Shown: piece after piece, positions 41,428-47,558 of the stretch
How the letters are laid out: every line of letters starts with the position of its first letter
Numbering within the stretch: the first letter of the stretch is position 1
From: a virus
Reading direction: 5' to 3' (one strand)
Length of the DNA: 47,558 nucleotides
Virus record (IMG/VR): IMGVR_UViG_3300027759_000134
Location: 1-47,558 of that record
The notes under the pieces: model-generated
Told to the model about the DNA's origin: nothing
Seen by the model: the letters and a program-made list of their open reading frames with translations, nothing else
Database searches by the model: none
Translations under genes and position numbers: made by a program

Positions 41428-41705
41428 GATATTACCTCCTTCAAAGTATGTAAGTTGTCTTCATTGATGACAACGGCTGTCCCCCCTGCGCCACGTATGC
41501 GGCTTAGATGAGACTCTTGTAGCGCGGTGGTTTTACCCTTCCCCGCTTTCGCTTCGATGCCGACGAACTTGCCGCCAGCGCACACGAGAAAGTCAGGCAC
41601 CCCTGAGTTGCCGTATCCTGTTCCGATGGGCATGGCGTAGTACACGCCTGCCTCATCAAGTAGCTTTCGTATCTTCTTCTTGACTAGTACTTCCGGTGTT
41701 GCCAT
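41424..41705 (-). CDS. VRR-NUC domain nuclease
   Basis: A 93-residue single-domain nuclease. The VRR-NUC pattern is clear: an N-terminal helix (EVLVKKKIRKLLDEAG), GYGNSGVPD38FLV, E51-x-K53 in VGIEAKAG and TTALQESHLSRIRGAGG with Q63. VRR-NUC enzymes act on branched DNA; stand-alone phage forms are proposed Holliday junction resolvases. A near-perfect AGGAGGT site lies before the ATG. It is the first gene after the structured leader at 41706-41872 and probably begins a transcript that includes DNA polymerase. Confidence 0.85.
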   Translation of the reverse strand: MATPEVLVKKKIRKLLDEAGVYYAMPIGTGYGNSGVPDFLVCAGGKFVGIEAKAGKGKTTALQESHLSRIRGAGGTAVVINEDNLHTLKEVIS

Positions 41706-41727
41706 GGCAACCTCCTATAAATTAGGT

Positions 41728-41757
41728 GAGGGGGTCAAGTAGATTCCGCGCCCCCTC
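41728..41757 (-). other. Leader hairpin before the VRR-NUC gene
   Basis: GAGGGGG (41728-41734) and CCCCCTC (41751-41757) form a perfect 7-bp GC-rich stem with a 16-nt loop, extendable by wobble pairs. It lies between the probable operator and the ribosome site of the VRR-NUC gene. No T run follows on either strand, so it is more likely an mRNA leader structure than a terminator. Confidence 0.5.
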
Positions 41758-41776
41758 GTATCGCGGTTGGGAGTGA

Positions 41777-41817
41777 TAGTAGTTGGTCATGTATCAAAGG
41801 GTTGACAACAACTACTA
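41777..41817. repeat. 9-bp inverted repeat flanking operator-like site C
   Basis: TAGTAGTTG at 41777-41785 and CAACTACTA at 41809-41817 are perfect inverse copies separated by 23 bases. The spacer contains the operator-like palindrome TATCAA-AGGG-TTGACA. The nested arrangement suggests a protein-binding site rather than chance. Confidence 0.5.
41792..41807. promoter_or_regulatory. Operator-like palindrome, site C (one mismatch)
   Basis: TATCAA-AGGG-TTGACA matches the TGTCAA-N4-TTGACA pattern of sites A and B with one mismatch and the same 4-base centre. It lies about 85 bases upstream of the VRR-NUC start. I could not pick convincing -10 and -35 boxes here, so only a binding site is proposed. 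Confidence 0.4.
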
Positions 41818-41872
41818 CCGACAAAATGTGTTCGCATCTACTAGGCTTGCACAGATCGTCTTATCATAAACG

Positions 41873-42040
41873 TCAACCCTCTGAATTCTTTTCGTAATAC
41901 TTCTTGGGCATGGGCGCATGCTTGTCAAGCATCGCACGCAACCATGTACTACCGCCCAACTGTTTTAGAATTGCTTTGTGCCGCGCTGTTAAGCGGAAGT
42001 CGGCACGCTCTAATGGCTCAATCGGTTTTGGTCTTGGCAT
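41873..42040 (-). CDS. Small ribbon-helix-helix-like DNA-binding protein
   Basis: A 55-residue protein in what would otherwise look like a gene gap. It begins MPRPKPIEPLERADFRLT, where residues 12-18 would be the DNA-contacting strand, followed by ARHKAILKQLGGSTWLRAML, two helices with a Gly-Gly turn. The strand-helix-helix order and size fit the Arc/MetJ-type RHH fold. It overlaps the gene at 42018 by 23 bases. The ribosome site is weak (GGGATAT). It ends about 65 bases before operator-like site C and is a second candidate regulator for this arm. Confidence 0.65.
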   Translation of the reverse strand: MPRPKPIEPLERADFRLTARHKAILKQLGGSTWLRAMLDKHAPMPKKYYEKNSEG

Positions 42041-42245
42041 TTTTCATATCCCTTACATAGCAAGCAAAGCTTGCGGCTGTGTCACCAAGGGCGTGCATCT
42101 TATCAAACTCACGCGCCACTTCTTCAAGCACTTGGTTACGTTGTGATGAAGACACATACACATCAAAGACGTATGGCTGTCCTGATTTCATTTGGTTCTC
42201 GTGCTCGATGCGCTCGAACTCATCATCTTCTGCTGTTTGAATCAT
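42018..42245 (-). CDS. Small acidic hypothetical protein
   Basis: A 75-residue protein. The ATG at 42245 is chosen for the GGAGGT site five bases upstream; a TTG four codons earlier overlaps that site. An acidic N-terminus (AEDDEFERIEHENQM) is followed by a beta strand PYVFDVYVSSS and a helix RNQVLEEVAREFDKMH. Unrecognised. Ends overlapping the RHH-like gene and starts two bases from the stop of the gene at 42247, so it is in an operon with both. Confidence 0.65.
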   Translation of the reverse strand: MIQTAEDDEFERIEHENQMKSGQPYVFDVYVSSSQRNQVLEEVAREFDKMHALGDTAASFACYVRDMKNAKTKTD

Positions 42246-42246
42246 A

Positions 42247-42804
42247 TCAACCTCCAAAGATTTTCTTCAAGTAATCATACAACTCGCGTGCTTGCAAGAC
42301 AGTCATGTGTTTGATAACTTCTTCTGGAGTCTTGCCAAACACAATCGTGTTGACGATACGCTTGCCCACGCCTTCGGGTTGTAGCGCGGCAATGCCTGAA
42401 CTCTGTGGCTCGTGGGCATGTGCTTTGGACGCAGGCTTCGCCTTGACAGCAGGCTTCTTTGTGTACTTATGCGCGGCTTTCATTGGGATGTATTCATCTA
42501 CCATTACGCGGTAGCCATGGTTATTATCCCGAGTAGCCAAACCAGCGCGGACAAATTGCGCCATGAGCGCTGTGACTGATGACTCTTTGAAGCCGTGTTT
42601 GATGAGATCACGACTAGCGGCGGCGGCAGTAGTGCCCGGGTGCAACTTGATGTAGTCAAAGGTTACGCGGGTTACGTTGTTCTTAATTTCAAATGCGGGT
42701 CTTTTAGACATGGTTTTTTCCTCGGGTTGTTGAACTGGTTTGTTGGTGGGGGTGGGTTCCCACGACTCGATTGCGTTTTGAAGTGCGGACTTAAGATCAG
42801 GCAT
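42247..42804 (-). CDS. Probable winged-helix DNA-binding protein
   Basis: A 185-residue protein in three parts. Residues about 42-105 look like a winged helix: TRVTFDYIKLHPGTTAAAAS, then LIKHGFKESSVTALMAQFVR and the wing GLATRDNNHGYRV. A Lys/Ala/Pro linker follows (about 118-135). The C-terminal 40 residues (NTIVFGKTPEEVIKHM, VLQARELYDYLKKIFGG) form a short helical tail that recurs in phage proteins. The N-terminal 30 residues are Pro-rich. Likely a regulator or replication-initiation accessory; target unknown. An AAGGAA site precedes the ATG. Confidence 0.6.
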   Translation of the reverse strand: MPDLKSALQNAIESWEPTPTNKPVQQPEEKTMSKRPAFEIKNNVTRVTFDYIKLHPGTTAAAASRDLIKHGFKESSVTALMAQFVRAGLATRDNNHGYRVMVDEYIPMKAAHKYTKKPAVKAKPASKAHAHEPQSSGIAALQPEGVGKRIVNTIVFGKTPEEVIKHMTVLQARELYDYLKKIFGG

Positions 42805-42979
42805 GACCGTTCCTTTCTGTTATTGTTTCCAAGCGTTGTACATGTTTTGCTAGCAACCACTTGTCACCAAGCCTACGAATACCGCGTACCCATTGGCGTT
42901 GGTAGTTGCGGATGGTTGAGTGTGGTGCGTCATACGTTGCGAACAACTGGCGCACATGTGTCAGGTATCTAGTGTTCAT
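42797..42979 (-). CDS. Small basic hypothetical protein
   Basis: A 60-residue basic protein. The ATG at 42979 is chosen for the AAGGAG site seven bases upstream; a longer in-frame start 13 codons earlier reads through that site and overlaps the previous gene. The sequence RYLTHVRQLFATYDAPHSTI and RNYQRQWVRGIRRLG is Arg-rich and helical, consistent with nucleic-acid binding. The 3' end overlaps the winged-helix gene by eight bases. Unrecognised. Confidence 0.65.
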   Translation of the reverse strand: MNTRYLTHVRQLFATYDAPHSTIRNYQRQWVRGIRRLGDKWLLAKHVQRLETITERNGHA

Positions 42980-42989
42980 TTGTTTCTCC

Positions 42990-43877
42990 TTAGAAGTTAA
43001 ACTTGTCGAGGATTGCATCGACGTTCTTCTTGACGTCTTGACGGATAGCCTCGTTCTTGCGGAGGTCAGCAGGCGTAACGCCTACAAGTAACTGCTCCAA
43101 CTGACTACGTGCAGTCTCAAGCGTTGTATCGTTTGTCACGTTCAATGCCTTGGTGAGATCACACAACTCAAGCGCACCATCGACAAGCGTGTCGTGGAAG
43201 CGCCTTTGCTTAGCCTCACCGCCTACATAGTCAGTCGTCAATCTGTCTGACATACGTTTGAGGTGGGTGCTAAGTCTCTCACGCACATCTGCCATAGCAG
43301 AGTCGATGCGTTCTTGTGTCAGAGATTCAAGGCGAGCCTTGAGTTCTGCCTGTGCTTGGTTACCCACGTCTACACGGAAGTCACCCGATGATGGGACAGG
43401 CATGTAGTTAACGCGGAATGAGAACTTGGTCATGATCTCATTAGCGGTAGGGTAGTCATCTCTCCTGAACATATCGCCGAGAGCCAATGCCTGCGCCGTG
43501 ATAAGCGTAGGGTAGATAGCCACGAAGGACTTGACGATGGCCTCCATCTCTTCCTCGAACTCATTCATGCGCTCGGTGAACTTCATGAAGTTGACAGTCG
43601 GGAGAAGACGCAGACCTGAGTCAGACCAAGGCGCTGTGTTGTCGTATACGAATTGACGTGCACGACTGACCGCTTGTTGGATGACGTCCAACTCGGTGCG
43701 ACCTGCGAGCAGGTGCTTGTTGACACGGGCGGCATCCTTTGCCCCCGCGTTCTTGCTTGCCACTACCTCATCGGTAGTAGTCTTGTCTAGCTTGCGTGCT
43801 GTCCACACAGAAGCGTTGAACTCCACAAGCATAGCGCATGTGTCGATGTTGTGGCGAGGTGTACTAGTTGTGTTCAT
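42990..43877 (-). CDS. Helical protein of the AAA+/VWA module (DUF3150-like, tentative)
   Basis: A 295-residue mostly helical protein. There is a short N-terminal polar part, then LLAGRTELDVIQQAVSRARQ (about residues 55-75), a central helix pair (FTERMNEFEEEMEAIVKSF) and a long charged helix (QAELKARLESLTQERIDSAM). There are no cysteines in key positions and no catalytic motif. From memory, proteins like this (DUF3150-type) travel with CobS/MoxR-type AAA+ ATPases and VWA partners in prophages and mobile elements. Here the ATPase and VWA genes are just upstream, with a 73-residue gene between. It probably serves as substrate or scaffold of that machine. Confidence 0.6.
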   Translation of the reverse strand: MNTTSTPRHNIDTCAMLVEFNASVWTARKLDKTTTDEVVASKNAGAKDAARVNKHLLAGRTELDVIQQAVSRARQFVYDNTAPWSDSGLRLLPTVNFMKFTERMNEFEEEMEAIVKSFVAIYPTLITAQALALGDMFRRDDYPTANEIMTKFSFRVNYMPVPSSGDFRVDVGNQAQAELKARLESLTQERIDSAMADVRERLSTHLKRMSDRLTTDYVGGEAKQRRFHDTLVDGALELCDLTKALNVTNDTTLETARSQLEQLLVGVTPADLRKNEAIRQDVKKNVDAILDKFNF

Positions 43878-44085
43878 GATTAACTCCTACTATATAAAGG
43901 TCTAAGATTACGGATTCCATTTGTTGCAGTTCCTCTTCGTTGATGTCATCAAACCAAACTTCGTAGACTGTGTCAGAGCCTCGTTTAATTTGGATTGATG
44001 CACGCTTGCGAACAGAGTCGTTAGGCCACCATCTAGAGTGATATGCAATGGGTGGTGGTACAGGTTTCTCTTTCTTCTTACGCAT
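43864..44085 (-). CDS. Small hypothetical protein within the AAA+/VWA module
   Basis: A 73-residue protein. Basic, Pro-rich N-terminus (RKKKEKPVPPPIAYHSRWW), then a strand-rich part (RASIQIKRGSDTVYEVWF) and an acidic helix (DDINEEELQQMESVILDLY). Its ATG overlaps the TAA of the ATPase gene as TAATG, and its stop overlaps the next gene by 14 bases, so it is translationally tied to both. Unrecognised; a small adaptor for the ATPase is possible. Confidence 0.65.
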   Translation of the reverse strand: MRKKKEKPVPPPIAYHSRWWPNDSVRKRASIQIKRGSDTVYEVWFDDINEEELQQMESVILDLYIVGVNHEHN

Positions 44086-45209
44086 TACTTGGTTGAGAAA
44101 AAGATTTTGTGCTCGGCTAACATGCGACCGAACTCATTGATCGTAGCGAACAAAGCCACACGCTGACTTGTTGCTACTGTGTTGCAGAAGATAGACTGCA
44201 TCTCTGCACGCATACGCCATACGTACTTGACGATGGCTTCTGCCTCTGTCCTGTCCGCTACGCGAGTAACGAACTGGAATACCTGAATCAACTGCGCCGT
44301 AGGGTTGTCGGACAGCGGTGCTGTGTCAGGTGATTTGATAACACGCGAGTACTCGCAGATCTCACGACCGAAGCGAATGAACGATGCCAATGCCTCTGCC
44401 GTAGTAGCACCGACAGTACCCGTGAGAGCCGCCTCAAGTGTCTCGTCGTCAAGCACACCCAGACCCGCATCGAGGATGTCACTAGCGGCAACCAATGAGC
44501 GAGGTGTAGCGTATGCAAGTTGCATAGACTTGGGGTTGAAGATGAAGCCGTTGTCTTTGGACAAGTCCTTGCCCTCGAACATACCGCCCTTCTCGTAGTC
44601 AAGGAACGATTGCATGACGCGTGGCTCGTTGCTAACGAAAGCAATAATCATTGGATTGACGCCATTGTCAGTAGCCCACTTGACCCACTCGTCACAGCTA
44701 GGCTTACGCATCTTGACGAACACAAGACGATTGCGTAGGTGAGCCTGAATAGAATCACCAAGACCCTCGACAGATAGGTTGGTAAAGCACACAACCACGC
44801 TACCCTCAGGCATGCTTAGGTTACCGACTCTGCGCTCATAGATGATCGGAGCCAATACGTTCTTGATGAACTGTGGTGCCTTGGCAATCTCATCAAGACC
44901 TACGAGGATAGGCTTGGAGTTGTTGACACCGAGTTGATTGAACGCGCTAACACCGAAGCGCTCATTGGGTAACTCACGAGACACGCCATTCTCACGATCG
45001 AGGTCAGGCATCCACACAGAGCCATCAGATAACTGAGTACAGTCGATAGGTTGCACAGCGATGTGGTCAGCAAACTTGGGTAGCTTGCGCAGTGCATGGA
45101 AGAGGGCAGTCTTACCGATGCCGTTCTCACCCTCCACAATTACTGTGCGCTTGTCACCGACAGCGGCAACGAGGGAAACGACTTGAGATGCAGATAAAAA
45201 GTTGTTCAT
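44085..45209 (-). CDS. AAA+ ATPase, MoxR/CobS-like
   Basis: A 374-residue ATPase. The ATG at 45209 is used rather than a TTG five codons earlier; GGAG lies nine bases upstream. Walker A is G27ENGIGKT34 with K33; Walker B is ILVGLDEIAKAP; a sensor-1-like VVVCFTNLS follows, and an Arg-finger region lies near AHLRNRLVFV. Insert and lid segments resemble MoxR/CobS proteins, which pair with VWA-domain partners as chaperone-like or chelatase-like machines. The VWA gene directly upstream (26-base gap) supports this pairing. The C-terminal third is helical (QSIFCNTVATSQRVALFAT). Confidence 0.82.
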   Translation of the reverse strand: MNNFLSASQVVSLVAAVGDKRTVIVEGENGIGKTALFHALRKLPKFADHIAVQPIDCTQLSDGSVWMPDLDRENGVSRELPNERFGVSAFNQLGVNNSKPILVGLDEIAKAPQFIKNVLAPIIYERRVGNLSMPEGSVVVCFTNLSVEGLGDSIQAHLRNRLVFVKMRKPSCDEWVKWATDNGVNPMIIAFVSNEPRVMQSFLDYEKGGMFEGKDLSKDNGFIFNPKSMQLAYATPRSLVAASDILDAGLGVLDDETLEAALTGTVGATTAEALASFIRFGREICEYSRVIKSPDTAPLSDNPTAQLIQVFQFVTRVADRTEAEAIVKYVWRMRAEMQSIFCNTVATSQRVALFATINEFGRMLAEHKIFFSTK

Positions 45210-45235
45210 GATAAGGTTCTCCAAAAGTTAAAAGA

Positions 45236-46441
45236 TTAAACAGAAATACGCAGGACTTTGCCATGAGTAGGAACGAATGACTCGTTCTCTACTACACCCC
45301 ACAGAGATGGCATTGGGGTATTCGGGGTATCGCAACCAAGGTAGCCGTCTGTCAACCAGACGATTGCCCTAGCGTCGATCTTGTGTTCGCGGATGTAGTC
45401 AACGACAACATCGGGAGTTGTGCCGCCACCACCCTTGGGACTCATGAGTGATGTGATCTGCTCGTAGTCAGCAGGCTTGAATGATTGATCGCCACACACA
45501 TCGGTGTCCCACCACAACACACGCACACCCGCAGGCTTGGTGATGTTGCAGATACGAGCGATCTCACCGAACAACAAGCGGTAGTACGGATACATAGAGC
45601 CCGATGTGTCGACAGCAAGAATCAACTCACCGACAGACTCGGTGAAGTGTGATGGCATAACGAAGCCCGATGCAAGCAAGCGTTTGTTGGGAGGACAGAA
45701 GCGTGAGTTGTCGTCGCCCGCAGAGATAGAACTAATCCACTCTTGAAGCGCTTGCTTCCAATCTGTCGTGCGTTCCTTGGCTGTGCCTAAGATGTCACGA
45801 CCACCGGCTTCCTTACCCGCAAGCTTACGTGCAAGTATCTCGCCTTGACGATTGGCATCGTCGATCTGCTTGCCTAGCTTGTCTTGCTCGACTGGGTTGT
45901 CATCGAACTCACCATCCTCATGTGCATCGAGGGGCTCATCGAAGTCACTACCGCCATCACCATCGCCCTTGTCACCCTTCTCAGGTTCCTTGCGACCACT
46001 CTTGAGTAAGTCATTGAGTACCTGAGGGAAAGACCAACCGAAGTACTTGCGATCAATCAGCAACGACTCGGTAGGACGCTCGACGAACTTGAAGTCGGGG
46101 TCCATCTCCTCGATCAATGCGTTGACCACATAGTCCTGTGCTACGTTGGTGAGCTTAGGCATCTTGCGTGTGTACTGCTTGAACAAGATGCAATGCTTGA
46201 GGGCTACGTGAAAGTTCTCATGCAGAACTAAGTAGCGCATCTGCTTGCGGTTGAGGGGCTTGATGAACTCAGCGCCGTACTTCTTGTCACGCCCGTTGGT
46301 AGCGGCTGTTGGTATCTTGTCTGACACCTCGCTCTTACCTAGCATGATGACGCCTGACAGCAAGGCGAACTTGGGGTGCCGCATACAGTCAATGTTGGCG
46401 GCTTGTACTCTCTGATTGAGAGTCATCTTCTCATAGCTCAT
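45236..46441 (-). CDS. VWA-domain protein with N-terminal zincin-like motif (DUF2201-type)
   Basis: A 401-residue protein in three parts. The N-terminal domain contains H74-E75-N-F-H78 in YLVLHENFHVALKH, a zincin signature. A low-complexity acidic/Gly linker lies at about residues 150-200 (KGDKGDGDGGSDFDEP). The C-terminal VWA-like domain has the metal-ion site D278-T-S280-G-S282, T341/T342 in GGGGTTPDV and D365 in LTDG. The combination matches VWA-like proteins with an N-terminal metallopeptidase-like domain (DUF2201), partners of MoxR-type ATPases. GGAG lies before the ATG, and a promoter with palindromic operator (46469-46503) is about 30-60 bases upstream. Confidence 0.82.
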   Translation of the reverse strand: MSYEKMTLNQRVQAANIDCMRHPKFALLSGVIMLGKSEVSDKIPTAATNGRDKKYGAEFIKPLNRKQMRYLVLHENFHVALKHCILFKQYTRKMPKLTNVAQDYVVNALIEEMDPDFKFVERPTESLLIDRKYFGWSFPQVLNDLLKSGRKEPEKGDKGDGDGGSDFDEPLDAHEDGEFDDNPVEQDKLGKQIDDANRQGEILARKLAGKEAGGRDILGTAKERTTDWKQALQEWISSISAGDDNSRFCPPNKRLLASGFVMPSHFTESVGELILAVDTSGSMYPYYRLLFGEIARICNITKPAGVRVLWWDTDVCGDQSFKPADYEQITSLMSPKGGGGTTPDVVVDYIREHKIDARAIVWLTDGYLGCDTPNTPMPSLWGVVENESFVPTHGKVLRISV

Positions 46442-46468
46442 AGTGCTTCTCCGTTTTGTTGTGAATAA

Positions 46469-46503
46469 ATTATAGCATAGGTTGTCAAAGACTTGACAAC
46501 CTA
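46469..46503 (-). promoter_or_regulatory. Promoter with palindromic operator, site B
   Basis: On the minus strand a consensus -10 TATAAT (46469-46474) is preceded by TGC (46475-46477), an extended -10. Directly upstream lies a perfect palindrome with 11-bp arms, TAGGTTGTCAA (46478-46488) and TTGACAACCTA (46493-46503), around a 4-base centre. It overlaps the -35 region, so a bound protein would block or recruit polymerase. It would drive the VWA/AAA+ operon. Confidence 0.7.
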
Positions 46504-46522
46504 GCGGAAACCCTGAGGTAAC

Positions 46523-47506
46523 TCAGGTGTGAATGTTAGAACGTGGGTATTCAGAACTTTTAGGGAATTGTTTCACCTCCTCTGGTTTCTTAAGCGAGTT
46601 GCTACCAACGTATTTGTGTATCCTGTCAAGGATGGCACGCCTGAACTCAGGCATCTCGATAGGCTTGGCTAAGTCGTCGACTGTGTTGTCGGTACTGGTG
46701 TTGCGGGTATACCAAGAGCCTTTTATTTGGAAGTCAGGTTGTTCCGTACCGCGCTTGGATGCGATGATGTCGTAGGCTTTCTGACACATCTCAAAGAACA
46801 CGTCGATGTCTTGTTGCCGTGGCTCGGGTGTCTGCCACAACTCTTGCATCGCCATGTAGTATGCGCGGTTGAATCCTTCACCACCGAACCTGCGTCCAAG
46901 ATCGTAGTTAATACTGCACGATGCCCTAAACTCTGGCATACGCATCTGTGCAAGCATGATGTATGGCTCGAAGTGTGCGGCTACCTTGGCCTTGAACTTG
47001 CGGACATCGGTGTCCGCGACCATGCGGTAGTGCGGCGTGTGCTCAGACTCGGGGATAGATAGCTTGCCATCGACAAACACAGCGTCCAAGCTGAACGGCG
47101 TGTTGTTATCACCATCAACCATGAAGTGCTTGGTGTAGATAGGCATGATGACTGAGTCGTCGCTATACAAACCCTCGCTATCGAGTTGCCTGTTGACACC
47201 GAGGTCAACGTACAGCGTGTGCCGCATGAACTGCTGACTTGTCTGCGATGCGTGGCCTTGATACAACCTACGCTCAACGCGCTTGCCGTTCTCTACCTTG
47301 GGCTCGTAGAACCGCGCCATGACTGTCTGATACAGCTTGACGTCGAAGTACTTGCCGTAAGAGTTACTGCCCTCGATGAGCTTGTGTTCTGTGCGCGGCT
47401 TGGGGTCAAGCGGCCTCTCGTTGGGTTGCCATGCACTACTGCGTACTGCCTTGCGAAAGGCGAATGTGCCTAACGCTTCTTCATAATTTCTACATACGTA
47501 TGCCAT
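46523..47506 (-). CDS. Conserved phage protein of unknown function
   Basis: A 327-residue protein I do not recognise. Features: KLIEGSNSYGKYFDVKLYQT (about residues 42-61) with repeated Tyr/Phe, ARFYEPKVENGKRVERRLYQ, a region TSQQFMRHTLYVDLGV, and LGRRFGGEGFNRAYYMAMQE in the second half. The high Tyr/Arg/Lys content suggests nucleic-acid or virion contact. No Walker, nuclease or protease motif is seen. AGGAGT lies before the ATG. It is the first complete minus-strand gene and lies just before promoter B, so it is probably read from a promoter beyond the right edge. Confidence 0.65.
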   Translation of the reverse strand: MAYVCRNYEEALGTFAFRKAVRSSAWQPNERPLDPKPRTEHKLIEGSNSYGKYFDVKLYQTVMARFYEPKVENGKRVERRLYQGHASQTSQQFMRHTLYVDLGVNRQLDSEGLYSDDSVIMPIYTKHFMVDGDNNTPFSLDAVFVDGKLSIPESEHTPHYRMVADTDVRKFKAKVAAHFEPYIMLAQMRMPEFRASCSINYDLGRRFGGEGFNRAYYMAMQELWQTPEPRQQDIDVFFEMCQKAYDIIASKRGTEQPDFQIKGSWYTRNTSTDNTVDDLAKPIEMPEFRRAILDRIHKYVGSNSLKKPEEVKQFPKSSEYPRSNIHT

Positions 47507-47558
47507 GATGTTTACTCCTGTGTTTCAGTTAATGTTGATTCCACTGCGGGGATGGGTG

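Noticed and set aside
41728-41757. GC-rich hairpin as a terminator
   Set aside because: No T run follows on either strand.
41802-41830. Plus-strand promoter starting from TTGACA at 41802
   Set aside because: No acceptable -10 box at the correct distance and no plus-strand gene downstream; read as part of a palindrome instead.
41904-42146. Plus-strand open frame in the gap near 42 kb
   Set aside because: Covered on the other strand by the RHH-like gene and its neighbour, which have better composition and context.
1-47558. tRNA genes, integrase, phage RNA polymerase, insertion sequences
   Set aside because: None could be recognised by eye on either strand; a tRNA scan would be decisive and could not be run.

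Overview
The window is part of the genome of a tailed phage, and everything in it is phage-like. It is most likely a short-tailed (podovirus-type) phage of a Gram-negative host. The pointers are an adaptor plus nozzle-type tail, an N-terminal virion module of GNAT-fold and glutamine-rich ejection-type proteins ending in a 2708-residue protein, a family A DNA polymerase and an M15 endolysin. A freshwater proteobacterial host is a guess from overall resemblance, not something the sequence proves. No integrase, lysogeny module, tRNA, CRISPR array, insertion sequence or phage RNA polymerase was seen. The large terminase, portal and major capsid genes are also absent and presumably lie outside the window, most likely left of position 1.

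Layout: two convergent blocks. The plus-strand block (1-29799) is the virion and lysis arm. It runs from a set of small basic proteins (5-978), through two adaptor-like proteins (975-1922, 2727-3599) and small virion proteins, to a large fibre region (4805-12489). The fibre region holds a Trp-repeat fibre, a 945-residue fibre with a self-cleaving S74 chaperone, a glycine-rich adhesin-like protein and a second GGTG-repeat fibre. A cupin and a 2-oxoglutarate/Fe(II) oxygenase-like protein are interleaved with the fibres. A five-gene lysis cassette follows (13092-14713), with every junction an ATGA overlap. Next come the nozzle-like protein and the ejection module, ending in the giant protein (21673-29799). 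A terminator-like hairpin sits at 29880-29921, at the point where the two blocks meet.

The minus-strand block (47506 down to 29788) is the replication and takeover arm. In transcription order it has an unrecognised 327-residue protein; a palindromic operator/promoter; a VWA protein with an N-terminal zincin-like motif; a MoxR/CobS-type AAA+ ATPase; a coiled-coil partner candidate; several small DNA-binding-like proteins; a VRR-NUC nuclease; DNA polymerase A; a small zincin; a Cas4/RecB-like PD-(D/E)XK nuclease; two HNH-type proteins; a SNF2-like helicase; a Gam-like coiled-coil protein; a probable ssDNA-binding protein; an HTH regulator; and a primase-helicase fusion. A motif TGTCAA-N4-TTGACA occurs perfectly in two intergenic regions of this arm and with one mismatch in a third, suggesting a common regulator.

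The most interesting items are the AAA+/VWA/zincin module, the shared palindromic operator, the Leu at the polymerase 762-equivalent position, the terminator embedded in a small gene, and the metal-enzyme-like genes inside the fibre cluster.
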